The notes under the pieces were generated by a model. That model was given only the letters and a program-made list of their open reading frames with translations, was not told the origin of the DNA and did no database searches. Below, one piece after another: positions 35,039 to 45,400 of a stretch of 64,000 nucleotides of DNA. The DNA is taken from contig NZ_CP022752.1 of NCBI RefSeq assembly GCF_002263515.1, positions 3,844,001 to 3,908,000 of the forward strand, in the 5' to 3' direction. Made by a program: the position numbers and the translations under genes. This stretch comes from Actinopolyspora erythraea. GTDB lineage: Bacteria > Actinomycetota > Actinomycetes > Mycobacteriales > Pseudonocardiaceae. The first letter of the stretch is position 1. Each line of letters opens with the position of its first letter.

Positions 35039-35437
35039 TCACCCCCTCGGACTCTTGTGAGCCGAAATCTCTCGGATACTGGCAAACCTGGCTGTCGCGC
35101 TGAAATAGACCTCTTCCGAATCGATCGCAGCGCTCACTTCACCGTTGCCCGTTTTCTTCATCCGAAGGTCCACCTTCAGCGGCGCCGCCCACCCCTGGAT
35201 GGCCAGTTCGGAGAGCTCTGAAAAATCGAGAATCAACCGAACGGAATCAGCACCTTTTCTCTCCCATTTCTTCGGCATCACCACCGGAAGCTCCGGAAGG
35301 TCGAACCCGAGCAGGACGGATAGGTATTCATAATCGAGTGTCACCTCTCGCAGGGTTATCCCGTCCAGACTAGGGAGATGGTCACCGTATATCGCCCTGA
35401 TCCGTTCGGTTCTGATCACGTAATCAACCCAGCTCAT
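35039..35437 (-). CDS. Imm50-family immunity protein (intact copy)
   Basis: 132 residues from ATG 35437. It begins MSWVDYV and has the typical SLDGITLREVTLDYE and VRLILDFSELSELAIQGW segments with alternating strands. It is the second of two tandem Imm50 paralogues, 77 bases behind the broken one. No toxin of its own is adjacent, so it is an accessory immunity gene collected behind the RHS locus. Confidence 0.75.
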   Translation of the reverse strand: MSWVDYVIRTERIRAIYGDHLPSLDGITLREVTLDYEYLSVLLGFDLPELPVVMPKKWERKGADSVRLILDFSELSELAIQGWAAPLKVDLRMKKTGNGEVSAAIDSEEVYFSATARFASIREISAHKSPRG

Positions 35438-35514
35438 TGCCCGGATACACCACCAACTGATCGATCCACGAGCTTCGGAACACGAAGCTAATCTTTCCGG
35501 AAAATCACCCCCCC

Positions 35515-35942
35515 CTAGTGGACGCCGCCACCCTCATAAGGAAATACCGGACGTTCCATGTTCTGATGCCCGGATATTCTTTCGAGACGTGCGCTTCTTG
35601 ATCTCAGTTTTAGCTCCGTCACATGTGATTCGATCGCACAACAGATTGCTTCGTTTTCTTCGTCTATGTGAAGATCCGAAACAACGTACTCCCCACATCC
35701 GCGAAGCGAGAGGTCGACGATCCCACGAAGCGGACCGTCAACTGCACTGTATTATGCTCTTTTCTGGCCCAATTTTCCGGAGGCGCATCCGGAAATTCGG
35801 CGAGATCGAACCTGAGTGAGACACCCTCCTTACCCTGACGCAACTTCACCTCGTGGAGTTCGACCCCTTCCAGGCTGGGTGTTTTCCCTCCATAAAGCTT
35901 CTTGAGTTCCGTTGTGTCGTCGACAGCATCGAGCCAGCTCAT
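35515..35942 (-). pseudogene. Imm50-family immunity gene broken by a frameshift
   Basis: ATG 35942 gives MSWLDAVDDTTELKKLYGG, SLEGVELHEVKLRQGK and on to TVQLTVRFV, collinear with the intact neighbour. In that frame the protein ends early at 35664. From about 35724 the similarity continues in another frame (IVDLSLRGCGEYVVSDLHID, then AICCAIESHVTELKLRS and LERISGHQN) to a stop at 35515-35517, so one base is missing near 35722-35728. It follows the orphan toxin tip by 10 bases and was probably its cognate immunity gene. Confidence 0.75.
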
Positions 35943-35952
35943 CGTCACCTGC

Positions 35953-36210
35953 TCACCGAAAAGGACAGTGGTCGCGCGTCCCTTCAACATTTCCGGTTCT
36001 GGGTTTGTCCACAGGGCGCACGTTGAAGTGCGAGTCTTGCTTCGTTCCCTGCCCCGCCGGCCTCATACCGAAGGGGAAGTTTATAGGTGTCGCATCGCGA
36101 GTCACCGGCGAGTGCCTCATCACGGCCGAGAGCGGCGTAGTAGGTAGGCGTGTGGGTGGATCGTTGACGGTGAGGCTGTGGGCGCACCGCCAAGCCCAAG
36201 GTAGAGCCAG
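35953..36210 (-). pseudogene. orphan RHS toxin tip (type-24-like) behind a decayed Hint end
   Basis: In the frame ending at TGA 35953-35955 the last residues read SHFNVRPVDKPRTG, NVEG, then DHCPFR, like the C terminus of polymorphic toxin type 24 domains (recalled from family knowledge). Upstream, 36130-36200 matches the end of the Hint domain of the RHS gene on the DNA level (AHSLTVND against VHNLTIND; TYYA in another frame), with small insertions that break the frame. No start codon or trafficking domain belongs to it. It looks like a displaced C-terminal cassette left when the RHS gene acquired its present tip. Confidence 0.6.
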
Positions 36211-36509
36211 CCGCTCAACAGCGGCCCTCCTCAGCCGCACACCCGCTCCGCGAGCTCAGATCGCACATCGACCCGCTCTCCACGCCTCCCCAGGCGGTTC
36301 TCCCATCGCGACCACCGACTCTGCCACACCACCCCGAGCATCATCAGTATCGACAGAGGCTCCACCCGGCGATCCATCCTCTCACCAAGGATCGGCACCC
36401 CCCAGCCAACCACCGATGCCCAACAAAAATATGCCCCACCAGCAAACACCACACCCCGAGCCGAACCACCGCTACACGCACCAAGCCATCTCACCGAGCT
36501 TCCCACAGC

Positions 36510-37112
36510 TCACCCGACAAACCCTCCCCCAGGGGAAGTATCGGCAAGGTACTGCGCGGTCGTCTTGAACCACGGCGAATCCCCAGGGAAATGACGCGGC
36601 ATCCACGGCTCCCGCCGCCGCCCCGAGACGAGTTCCACCAAGAACTCCACCATCGAACCCTCGAAGACGCTCCACCGCGACACATCTCGATCACGAGACA
36701 CTATCCACCATCGATCCGGCTCCTCTCGAAGCTCCATCCACCAGTAACAGACATCAACATCGATAGTGAAAGCCCAAGGCAGCAGATCGACCCGACCGGG
36801 TTCGAGTGTGTAGCTCTCAGGGGCCCTATTCGCAGCGGAACGCAGGTCATCCAACTGCTCTTCCCACTACTTCGAAAACTCCTCATCTGGAGTAATCAGC
36901 TGCTCCAGTAACAGGTAGTCTTCGAGTGTCCCGTCACCGTAAACCTCCGTGAAATCCTTGTAGTCGTTCGGTAGCGCCACACCGAGTCGACGCTCGACAT
37001 CTTCCCAAAGCTGCGGTGCGGGTGCCACCTCCGGCGGCGGCAGCAGCATTCGCAACCGATCCAACGAGGACGCCATCGACAGTTCACTCCCCATTCCCGC
37101 TTCATGAGCCAT
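36510..37112 (-). pseudogene. SMI1/KNR4 (SUKH) immunity gene with in-frame TAG
   Basis: From ATG 37112 the frame shows LWEDVERRLGVALPNDYKDF and YGDGTLEDYLLL, the SUKH N-terminal pattern, then a TAG at 36867-36869. The same frame continues for about 120 codons (WEEQLDDLRSAANR, LLPWAFTIDVDVCYWW, WSVFEGSMVEFLVELVSG), which completes a normal SMI1/KNR4 domain of about 200 residues. Thus one nonsense change splits it. It follows the S1-like gene within 10 bases. A sequencing error is the main alternative. Confidence 0.8.
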
Positions 37113-37120
37113 CACTTATC

Positions 37121-37480
37121 TCACCGCTCGCCCGAGTCGCAGTCGCTGAACAACAACCTCTCTTTGAGCTGCTCAGGGTCAAAGTCCGCGGGATGAACGT
37201 ATGCCTCTTCGCCCAACTCACCGCGTCGTGCCTTTTCCGCGATCTCGAAATCACTGCCGAGCAGACTCGCCCGAAAGCGATCGCGCCGCTCGTCGAGCAC
37301 CACCACAGTCAGCGACTCCCCCACGATGGGAAGCTCCTCGGAAGCCAACCAGCACGGAATCTTGATTTTGTCGAGCGTCCCCTCGACACCATCCCCTGTA
37401 ACGACCCTGACACCGTACGGCTCCATCGCGACCACAGTCACGTCCAACTCCGCACAATCCCGCACCAACGAATCGCTCAC
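37121..37480 (-). CDS. hypothetical protein with S1/OB-like fold
   Basis: 119 residues from GTG 37480. The middle part (DVTVVAMEPYGVRVVTGDG, VEGTLDKIKIP, VGESLTVVVLDERRDRFRASL) has the strand order of an S1/OB domain. The C terminus is charged. Similar small S1-like proteins occur among immunity genes behind RHS toxins, so an immunity role against an RNA- or translation-directed toxin is possible but unproven. It is directly upstream of the broken SUKH gene. Confidence 0.6.
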   Translation of the reverse strand: MSDSLVRDCAELDVTVVAMEPYGVRVVTGDGVEGTLDKIKIPCWLASEELPIVGESLTVVVLDERRDRFRASLLGSDFEIAEKARRGELGEEAYVHPADFDPEQLKERLLFSDCDSGER

Positions 37481-37980
37481 CCCCTGTCCCGCACACCGCC
37501 GCAGCGTAGCCTATCTCAACCGGTCAATCAGATCGAATCATATCCAGAAGCCCAATCAGAAATCGATTCGACCTCACCCCATCACGCTCCCGTACAGCAT
37601 ATCCAAAGCCGCAGGAGCCGTGGCAACAGGAGCCAGTTCCATGTCACCGACCTCTCGGGTACTATCTTCCGATCCGATAAGGAGTTTCGGAGTGGCTCGT
37701 TGCTCGTGTGACGAAGTGGGCTACAGAACCAGAACTCTAATAAGCCAGTGGGCGCTGATCGTTTCCATTTTCCATGAGACTCGTTCCCGGAGCAATCGAA
37801 ACAGCACTCCCACTCACAACAGTTATCCCGCCACGCGACGAAGTACTTCGCGGTCAACCCGCGCTTACCACAACATCAATCGTCATTGCCGGACATGATA
37901 TCTTCCGAGATCCAACAACATCCGCTAGCGGTATACAGTCCGATTTCCCGCTCTTCGGACACCAGCTCACGGGAAAACAC
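37481..37980. other. 500-base stretch without a recognisable gene
   Basis: Low-GC for this genome. It contains several short frames on both strands without start signals or domains. It separates the minus-strand immunity genes from the single plus-strand one. Confidence 0.5.
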
Positions 37981-38262
37981 ATGCACAACGGCGAACAGAT
38001 CAAGCACATCGAGAACAATCTCATCTCGTCGATCAGACGGGTTTCCGGACTGACCGATGAGGATCGAAAGAACATGACCGAACTCGCTGTCCACTCCGAG
38101 TGGGGTACAGCTTTCGAAAACATGTGCGCTCGACTCGGCGAGTATGACGCGTTTCTCACACACGAGCTCCATGAAGAAATCGTCCGCGTCGGCCAAATAT
38201 GCGGAGTCGCACCTAGCACATGGGAGACTCTACACGATAACGTGGAACGAGGAATTATTTGA
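37981..38262 (+). CDS. MafI-like immunity protein
   Basis: 93 residues from ATG 37981 (weak ribosome-binding site). SGLTDEDRKNMTELAVHSEW, GTAFENMCARLGEYDAFLTH and a C-terminal STWETLHDNV match the MafI/neisserial adhesin-linked immunity family, which is often found as orphan genes in polymorphic toxin loci. It is the only plus-strand gene between the RHS gene and GH16, so it was probably acquired separately. The partner toxin is not in the window. Confidence 0.7.
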   Translation: MHNGEQIKHIENNLISSIRRVSGLTDEDRKNMTELAVHSEWGTAFENMCARLGEYDAFLTHELHEEIVRVGQICGVAPSTWETLHDNVERGII

Positions 38263-38453
38263 CAGAAACCGATAGGAGAAATCGCGAGATCTTCTTCGTG
38301 GAATCAGCCTCCCCTCTATTCAGTGATCCGTACCTTTCCGCCCAACCACCACGAATCACCTGCCCCGGCAACTACACAGTGGTGAGACGGGTCCGAACTT
38401 AACTGCCGATCGGGACAGTAAACTTTCAGGCTCCAGCCCGAATCAGCCTCAGG

Positions 38454-38822
38454 TCAGGTGTCATACTCGATCAGGTCCTCCACCGCTCGGCGGAGCCAAT
38501 CGTAGAAGCTCTCGAACTCTCCCTGCCGCTCCCACCCTGGTGAAGCGAAGTCGTGGACGATCACAACACGGGCATCGCGATCGAGATCCCAGCAAGCGAT
38601 ATCATCATTATCGATTCTACGAGCGAACGGAATCACATTCCTGCCCGGATAGCGCTTCCGCAGACCAGCGTAACGCTCCATGAGCCCTTCTCCCTCAAGA
38701 ACCAGCCATGGCTCCAGGTCCGTCAGCCCGAGCTCTACCACACGGACGAACTCCCGAGGATAGGTAAATCCTCCTGGAAGACATTCAGGACTCAGCAAGT
38801 TCGCCACTGATTTCCCATCCAT
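38454..38822 (-). CDS. SUKH (SMI1/KNR4)-like immunity protein
   Basis: 122 residues from ATG 38822 (GGAAG upstream). Pattern: TYPREFVRVVELGLTDLEPW, FARRIDNDDIACWD, VVIVHDFASPGWERQGEF and YDWLRRAVEDLIEYDT, a common SUKH subfamily in actinobacterial toxin loci. It lies 83 bases behind the immunity gene next to the RHS tip and probably shares its transcript. The cognate toxin is unknown. Confidence 0.72.
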   Translation of the reverse strand: MDGKSVANLLSPECLPGGFTYPREFVRVVELGLTDLEPWLVLEGEGLMERYAGLRKRYPGRNVIPFARRIDNDDIACWDLDRDARVVIVHDFASPGWERQGEFESFYDWLRRAVEDLIEYDT

Positions 38823-38905
38823 TCGACAACAGACTTCCAAAAAAGCCAAGCTTCGCGATGCACAAGCACTGTTTTCGAATCATGATACCTCCTGAACTCA
38901 TGCGG

Positions 38906-39391
38906 TCATTCACGCGGCACCTTGATGACACCTTTGTCCCCGTCCTCGGCGAGCCACTCGTTCGCTTCGTGGAAATCGACAACATCACGAAGCCTGTTCC
39001 GAACCTCCCTTGGAACGGACTTTATCTCCTGGTTGAACGCCTCCGCCGCCTCGGCAGGCAATCTGGCCACAATCAGAAGTACATCGCCACTTTGATCATA
39101 CGGGATTCGAGTGAGCTCCTCGGCCGCCCAAGCGACCCCCTTCCCGAGATCAGCGAGCGGGAAACGCTGCAGAGCACGATACGCGGCTTGATAAGCACCG
39201 TAATCGTCTTCGGCCCGCAACGAAGACACGATCGGAACAACCGCCTCCGGACCTTCATCACCGGTCACGGAGTCAGCCAGCTCCACATAACGGTTCCAGC
39301 GACGTTCGGCTTCATCCTGCGGAACGGTGTCATCCTCATCCTGGACGATGTCACCGCACTCGACGATCTCAACCTTCCAGTCCACAGACAC
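38906..39391 (-). CDS. putative cognate immunity protein of the RHS toxin tip
   Basis: 161 residues from GTG 39391 (AGGAG 10 bases upstream; GTG 39385 is an alternative). The protein is acidic and mainly helical (AERRWNRYVELADSV, ALQRFPLADLGKGVAWAAEEL, DVLLIVARLPAEAAEAF). The family is not recognised. It starts 27 bases behind the RHS stop on the same strand, the standard place for the immunity gene of a polymorphic toxin. The assignment rests on position. Confidence 0.6.
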   Translation of the reverse strand: MSVDWKVEIVECGDIVQDEDDTVPQDEAERRWNRYVELADSVTGDEGPEAVVPIVSSLRAEDDYGAYQAAYRALQRFPLADLGKGVAWAAEELTRIPYDQSGDVLLIVARLPAEAAEAFNQEIKSVPREVRNRLRDVVDFHEANEWLAEDGDKGVIKVPRE

Positions 39392-39417
39392 CCGACACCA
39401 ACTCCTCACTACATGCC

Positions 39418-42400
39418 CTACGACCGCGGCAACGAAGAGGCCCACCTCCGAAGGGCCTTGTTGCTGCTGAGACTTACCCACATCTCTCGGATCGCCTCAT
39501 CATACTTGCTACCAAAACGAGATCGAATGTCGTCCACGTCCATTTGCATGGCACCACGGAAGTCTCCAGCATCGATCAACTCCTTCTGCCTCGTACGCCA
39601 TGCTTGGGCAGGCAACGAACCCCCCGAGCTGTACAACGCTTGATGGTCATCGATATCCATCCGAATCGCGGGACCACTGTGCTTCGCGAGAGGACTGGCC
39701 GTCTTGGCTGGAATATGGTTGATCTCTTTCCCATCTCCCGCCGGCTGCAGAGCTCCATACCAACCACCGTTCGCCCCACACTTGACGTTGTGGACGAGTA
39801 CGGGTGTCTCGCCCGCGACCGCATAGTACGTGTGGGTGTCGTTGATGGTGAGGTTGTGGACGCGCTGCAGGGCGGTCCAGGTGCGGATACTGGTGACCAG
39901 CCGCTGCTCACCCTCGGCGGTGCGCACCCGGTCCCCAGCCTGGAGATCGGCCGCGTCGACCCACTCGTCGCGGGTGGGCACCCAGAACGGATGCTCACCC
40001 GTCGCGGTCACCGACTCGGTCGCGCCACCACGGTCGCCATCGACATCGACGGTGACTTCCACCAGGTGTTTCTCGCCCTGGCCGGTGATGGTGGCCGTCA
40101 CCCGCTTCGGCGCGGTCTCCCCCGTCTCCGGATCCGTGGCCAACACCCGATCACCGAGCTCGACCTCCTCGATCGCCTTCCGCGACCCATCGGCCAACAC
40201 CACCTCGGTCCCCGGCACGAAACTGTTCGGCGTACACGAACCACCAGCACCCGACGAGCCGGACGAGCGCGCCGAACCACCATCGGGCAGATCCGGCGTC
40301 GCCCCCGGACGGGACACCCCGCCACCACGCCGGAGACCACCCACAGCCCCCAACGCCTCCGGCACGAACCCACCGGCATCCCCCTCCGAGCCCGCCGACG
40401 CCGCGTCCGCGGCCAGCACGCCCAGCTCGACCGGATCCTGGTTGTCCAGCCGGTCCAGCTTGTTGCGCACTTGGTCGGAAACCGTGTTCGATGGCTTCGG
40501 CTTGGGGTGGTGCGTCATCGCGTCGTCACGCACCCGCTTGCGCCGCGCCGCCTTCCGGGCCGCCTCACGCGCCGCCGCCTTGGCCCGCGCGATCGCCGCC
40601 CGCGACATGGTCTTACCGGCCGCCGAACCACCAGCGGAAACCGCCACACGCCCACCGACGTTCCGCACGACCTTGCCGACCCGACTACCGGCCCTACCCC
40701 GGGCCTTACCGCCGCCTCGACTCTTGCCCTTGCTCTTGGCCTTGCTGCCGCCCCCGCGGTTGAACTTCCTCCCGCCGGAGGGCACATCGTCGGCCGCCTT
40801 GCCCGCCTTGCGGCTCCGGCTCCAGGTCTTGTAGCCCTTGTAGGCGGTCTTGACTCCCTTGGCGATCTTGCCGACCGGCGTGAAGTTCGCCGCCGTCCAG
40901 GCACACCCCGCCAAGGACCCCTGCAAACACCGCTTGGCGTCGTTGTAGCCGGAGACCTCCTTGACGACGTCGAGCGCCTTGCCCCAGAAGTAGCCCCTCG
41001 GATCGATCCGCGTCAGCGGATTACCACCCGCGTAGGCGTACCGGTTGGCGTCGGTCGTGCTGGTCGGATCCAACTCCGCCGAGTCCCGCGAGGTGAACGT
41101 GCCCGTACCGGGCCGGTACCAGCGCGAACCCATGTTCACCTTGCCGCTGTCGGCATCGGTGAACTGCCCCTGATAGCCCAACGAGGGCTGCGCACCCTCC
41201 TTCCGGCTCACCTGACCGAACGGCGAGTACGAACGCCACCCCGACACCGAACCGTCGTCCGGCGAGACCGCGCCCACCAGGTCGGTGTGCTGGTTGGTCA
41301 CCGCGATCCCGGCCGAATCACCGTTAGCGACCCCGAGCGCACCACCCTCCGGCGTATAGGAGTACCGGCTCTGCCCGTCCGAGGTCACCTTCAGCGAGTC
41401 GCCCGCGTAGGACAGCGAACGCGACCCGGCCGAGACCAGCCGGTTCAGCGCGTCGTAGCCGTAGGACTTGTCACCGTCGGCGGTCATCTCGCCGTAGGCG
41501 TTGAACCGCACGTCGGTGGTGGTCCCACCCGCGCTCCGGGCGGTCACGGTGCCGCGCGCCGAGTACTCGAACTCGGTGCCGCCCCGCGAGAGCAGCCGGT
41601 TGCGCTCGTCGAACGTGGCCGTCTCGCCGCCGGATCCGACGAGGTTGCCGGCCGCGTCCCAGGAGTACTCGGTGATCTGGTCACCGTTGTCCCAGGAGGT
41701 GAGCCTGCCCGCCTCGTCGTAGGTGTACTTCGAGCTCGTGGTGCCCGAGGCCGTCGAGTTCTTCTTGCTGATCAGCCGGTCGGCCACGTCGTAGTCGTAG
41801 GACAGCTCCGTGCTGACCGAGTCGTCGGCCCGGTGCACCGTGTCGGAGGAGAGCCTGCTGAGCTCGTCGTAGCCGTACTCGCGGTAGGTCCCCTGGTCGC
41901 CGTACTCCACGCGGGCACGCCGCCCGGCGTCGTCGTAGCCGTAGGAGGCGGTGATGCCGGTGAGCGGGTCCACCGCCGTGGCCAGCCGCCCGGCCGCGTC
42001 GTAGCCGAACGACGCCTCCCCGGCCGCCGTGGTGGTGGCGCTGATCCTGCCCTCGTCGTCGTAGGCGAAGGTGGAGTCACCGGAGGGCCCGGAGGCCGAG
42101 ACCAGGTTGCCTCGGTCGTCGTATCCGAAGGTGTTGGTCCTGCCCGACACCGAGGCCGAGGTCATTCGCCCGGCCGCGTCGTAGCCAAAGCTCCGGTCCG
42201 GGGTGGCCCCCTCCGCGCCGGAGCCGCTCTCGCCGACGAGGTTGCCCAGCGCGTCGTAGGACTTGCTGACGGTCACCCCGCCCGGCTGGATCTCCCGCTT
42301 CACCCGTCCCAGCGCGTCGTAGGCGGTGGTGTAGGTGCGGTCGGCGGCGTCCGGGTGCCGCTCGGTGGCGGGCTCGATCGTGGACTCGGGCAGGTTCCAC

Positions 42401-45400
42401 GAGTTGACGGTGTAGACGGTGGTGTTGCCGTTGCCGTCGGTCGCCCTGGTGACGTTGCCCGCCGCGTCGTAGCCGTAGCTGGTGGTGATCTCCTCGCCGT
42501 CGTCGACCGGGCGGGTGACCGAGCGCAGCCGGTTCAGCGGGTCGAACGAGCGGGTGGTGGTCACCCCGTGCGCGTCGGTGCTGCTGACCTGGTTGCCCGC
42601 CCGGTCGTAGCCGAAGCCGCGGCTGCGCACCTCCTCGCCGGAGGCGTCCAGGTCGGCCGTGCGCAGCAGCCTGCCCGCGAGGTCGTACTCGTAGGTGGTG
42701 GTCACCCCGGACGGTTCGGTGATCGAGACCGGCTTGCCCTGCGCGTTGTAGACCGACTCGGTGATGTTGCCCGCCGGGTCGGTCATGCTCACCGGGTTGC
42801 CCAGGTCGTCGTGCTCGTAGGTGGTGGTCAACCCGGTGGGGGTGGTGACCGAGGCCGGGTTGCCCAGCGCGTCGTAGGTGTAGCGGGTGGTCAGGTTCCT
42901 GGTCGGCTCCGGCACCCGCTCCACCACGGTGGAGGTGATCGTCCTGCCGAGCTCGTCGTAGGTGTAGTGCGTCTCGGCGCCGGTCACGTCGGTGGTCGAG
43001 AGCCGCTCGCCCAGCGGGTCGTAGGTGGCCCGCCACACGCCGCCGGACTGCTCGCCCTCGCGTGCCGGGTCGGTGCGCCGCACCAGGTTGCCCAGCTCGT
43101 CGTAGTCGAAGGTGGTGGTGTTGCCCAGCGCGTCGGTGCTCTCGACCACGCGCCCGGCTGCGTCGTAGCTCCTGGTGCTGGTGGCGGTGATCGGCTCACT
43201 CGCCCCCGGCGGGGTGTAGTCCGGCCTGGTGGTGCGCACCAGCCGCCCGGCCTTGTCGTAGGCGTTGGTGGTCACGTTGCCGTTCGGACCCCGCTGCGCC
43301 ACCGCTTCGCCGAAGGTGTTGTAGCCGGTAGTGGTCACCGGGGAGACGGGCTCCGCCGGGTCGCCACCGGATTCGGCCCGCACCTCCGGTCGCGTCACGG
43401 TGACGCGCCTGCCGAGCGCGTCGTAGCCGTACTCGGTGGTGAACCCGGCCGCCTCGGCGCCCTGCGCGGTGCCCCTGGGGTCCACCGTGGACGTCACGAG
43501 CCCGCGCTGGTCGCGGTGGCTCTTCGAGACCAGGGTCTGCCCGCCGGTGTGCACGGTGTGCGAGAGGCGCCGCCCCATCGGGTCGTAGGTGCTCTCGGCG
43601 TGCCGGGTGATCTCACCCTCGGGGTTGCGGTCGATGACCTCCAGCGGGTTGCCGACCGCGTCGTAGCTGGTCTCGGTGGAGCGCAGCACCCGATCACCCT
43701 CGCGGTCGGTGCTGCGCACCGGGCGCCCGGCCGGGTCGTACTCGGTGCTGGTGCTGTACTGCCCGTCACCGCGGACCACCAGCGACTCGGAGCCGTCGCC
43801 CAGGTACTCGTAGCGCCGCAGCAGCAGGTCGCGTGTCTCGCCGCTCTCCGGGTCCTCGTAGTCCAGCAGCCGCTCGGCGGCCAGCTGCCCGTCGTCGTAG
43901 TAGGTGTAGCTGGTGGTGCGCCCCATCGCGTCGGTGACGCTGGCCAGCCGACCGGCCGGGTCGTAGGCGCGGGACTCCAGCACCACGTCGTGCGGTTCGG
44001 AACCGTCACCGCTGAACCCGGTCACCGTCATGGTCGCCAGCTGGTGCCGGGCGTCGGTGTAGGTGTAGGTGTACTCGGTTCCGGTGGGCGTCAGCCGACG
44101 CACCACCTCGCCGAACTCGTCGTACTCGGTGCGGGTGACCCCGCCCTCGGGACCGGTGACCTCCAGGCGACGGCCCCGGTTGTCGTAGGCGTAGGAGGTG
44201 GTGCGGGCCGGGTCGTTGCCCAGCGCGTCGTCCACGGTGGTCTCGGCGATGCTGCCGTCACCGTTGTAGGTGTTGCGCACCCGGCGCTGGTGACGCTCGC
44301 CCGTGACCGCGTTCTCGGTCTCGGGGCCGACCTTCTCGACCAGCCTGGACGCTCCGTCGTAGTCGAAGGTGGTGGTCAGCCCGTCCGGCTCGCTGTCGGA
44401 GAGCTGGGTCTCGGTGGTCTTGCGCCCCAGCTCGTCGTAGTCGTACTCGGTGACCAGCCCTGCCGGGTCGGTGACGCCGGCGAGGTCACCGGCGCTGGTG
44501 TAGGTGTAGCTGGTCTCGTTGCCCGCCGGGTCGGTCTCGGAGGCCAGCAGCCCCGGTGGCTGGGTCCCGCCGTCCGGGGCGGGTTCCTCGCCGGTGGTGT
44601 AGGTGTTGGTGGTGGTGCGCTGGGCACCGCCCGTCTTCCCCGGCTCCGAGGTGCTGGTGAGCTTGCCCGCGGCGTTGTAGGAGTAGGTGGTCAGGTAGGT
44701 GTCGTCCGACCCGGACTCCGAGCGGGCGTCCCGGAACTCGGTGACCTTGCCGTTGCGCGGGTCCAGCGGGTCGTCCGGGTTGTGGTAGTAGGAGCGGTAG
44801 CTGGTGTGGCACTTCTCGGTGCCGTCGGTGCGGCACGTGGTGCGGGACAGCTGGTTGCCGCGCTCGTCGTTGACGAGCTTGGTGGTGTCGCCGTTGGCGT
44901 CGGTGATCCGGTTGACGAACCCGCCGGTGTCGTAGCCGTACACCTTGGTGGCACCGTCCGAGTTGGTCACCGAGATGGTCCGGCCACCCGCGTTGGGGTC
45001 GTAGGTGTAGGTGCGGACCCCGCCGTCCGGGCCGGTGATGTCCACGGCCGTGGCGGCCTGCTTGGCCGAGTAGTGGTCGGCCACGCTGGCGCTGTCCAGC
45101 GGCCGGTGGTAGAAGCCCACCTCGCCGATGGAGCCCTCGAAGTGGTTCCACACCTGGTCCGGCAGCGCGGGCCAGTCGCGCGAGTCGACCTGTCCGATGC
45201 CGAGGAAGTCGTAGCGGTCCCGGTTGTCGAGCTCGCCCGACTGCGAGCCCACCACGTTGCCGTCCAGGTAGAGCCGCTGCGAGTCACCGGCGGCCGACAG
45301 GACCACGTGGTGCCACTCGCCGTCGTTGACGGTCGAGTCGGTGGTGATCCCCGAAACCTTGTCGTTCCAGAAGTGCCCGCGCAGCTTGCCGTCGGTGCCC

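Noticed and set aside
34697..35042. Short minus-strand frames that might be a transposase remnant
   Set aside because: No convincing similarity to any transposase motif; left as unassigned intergenic sequence.
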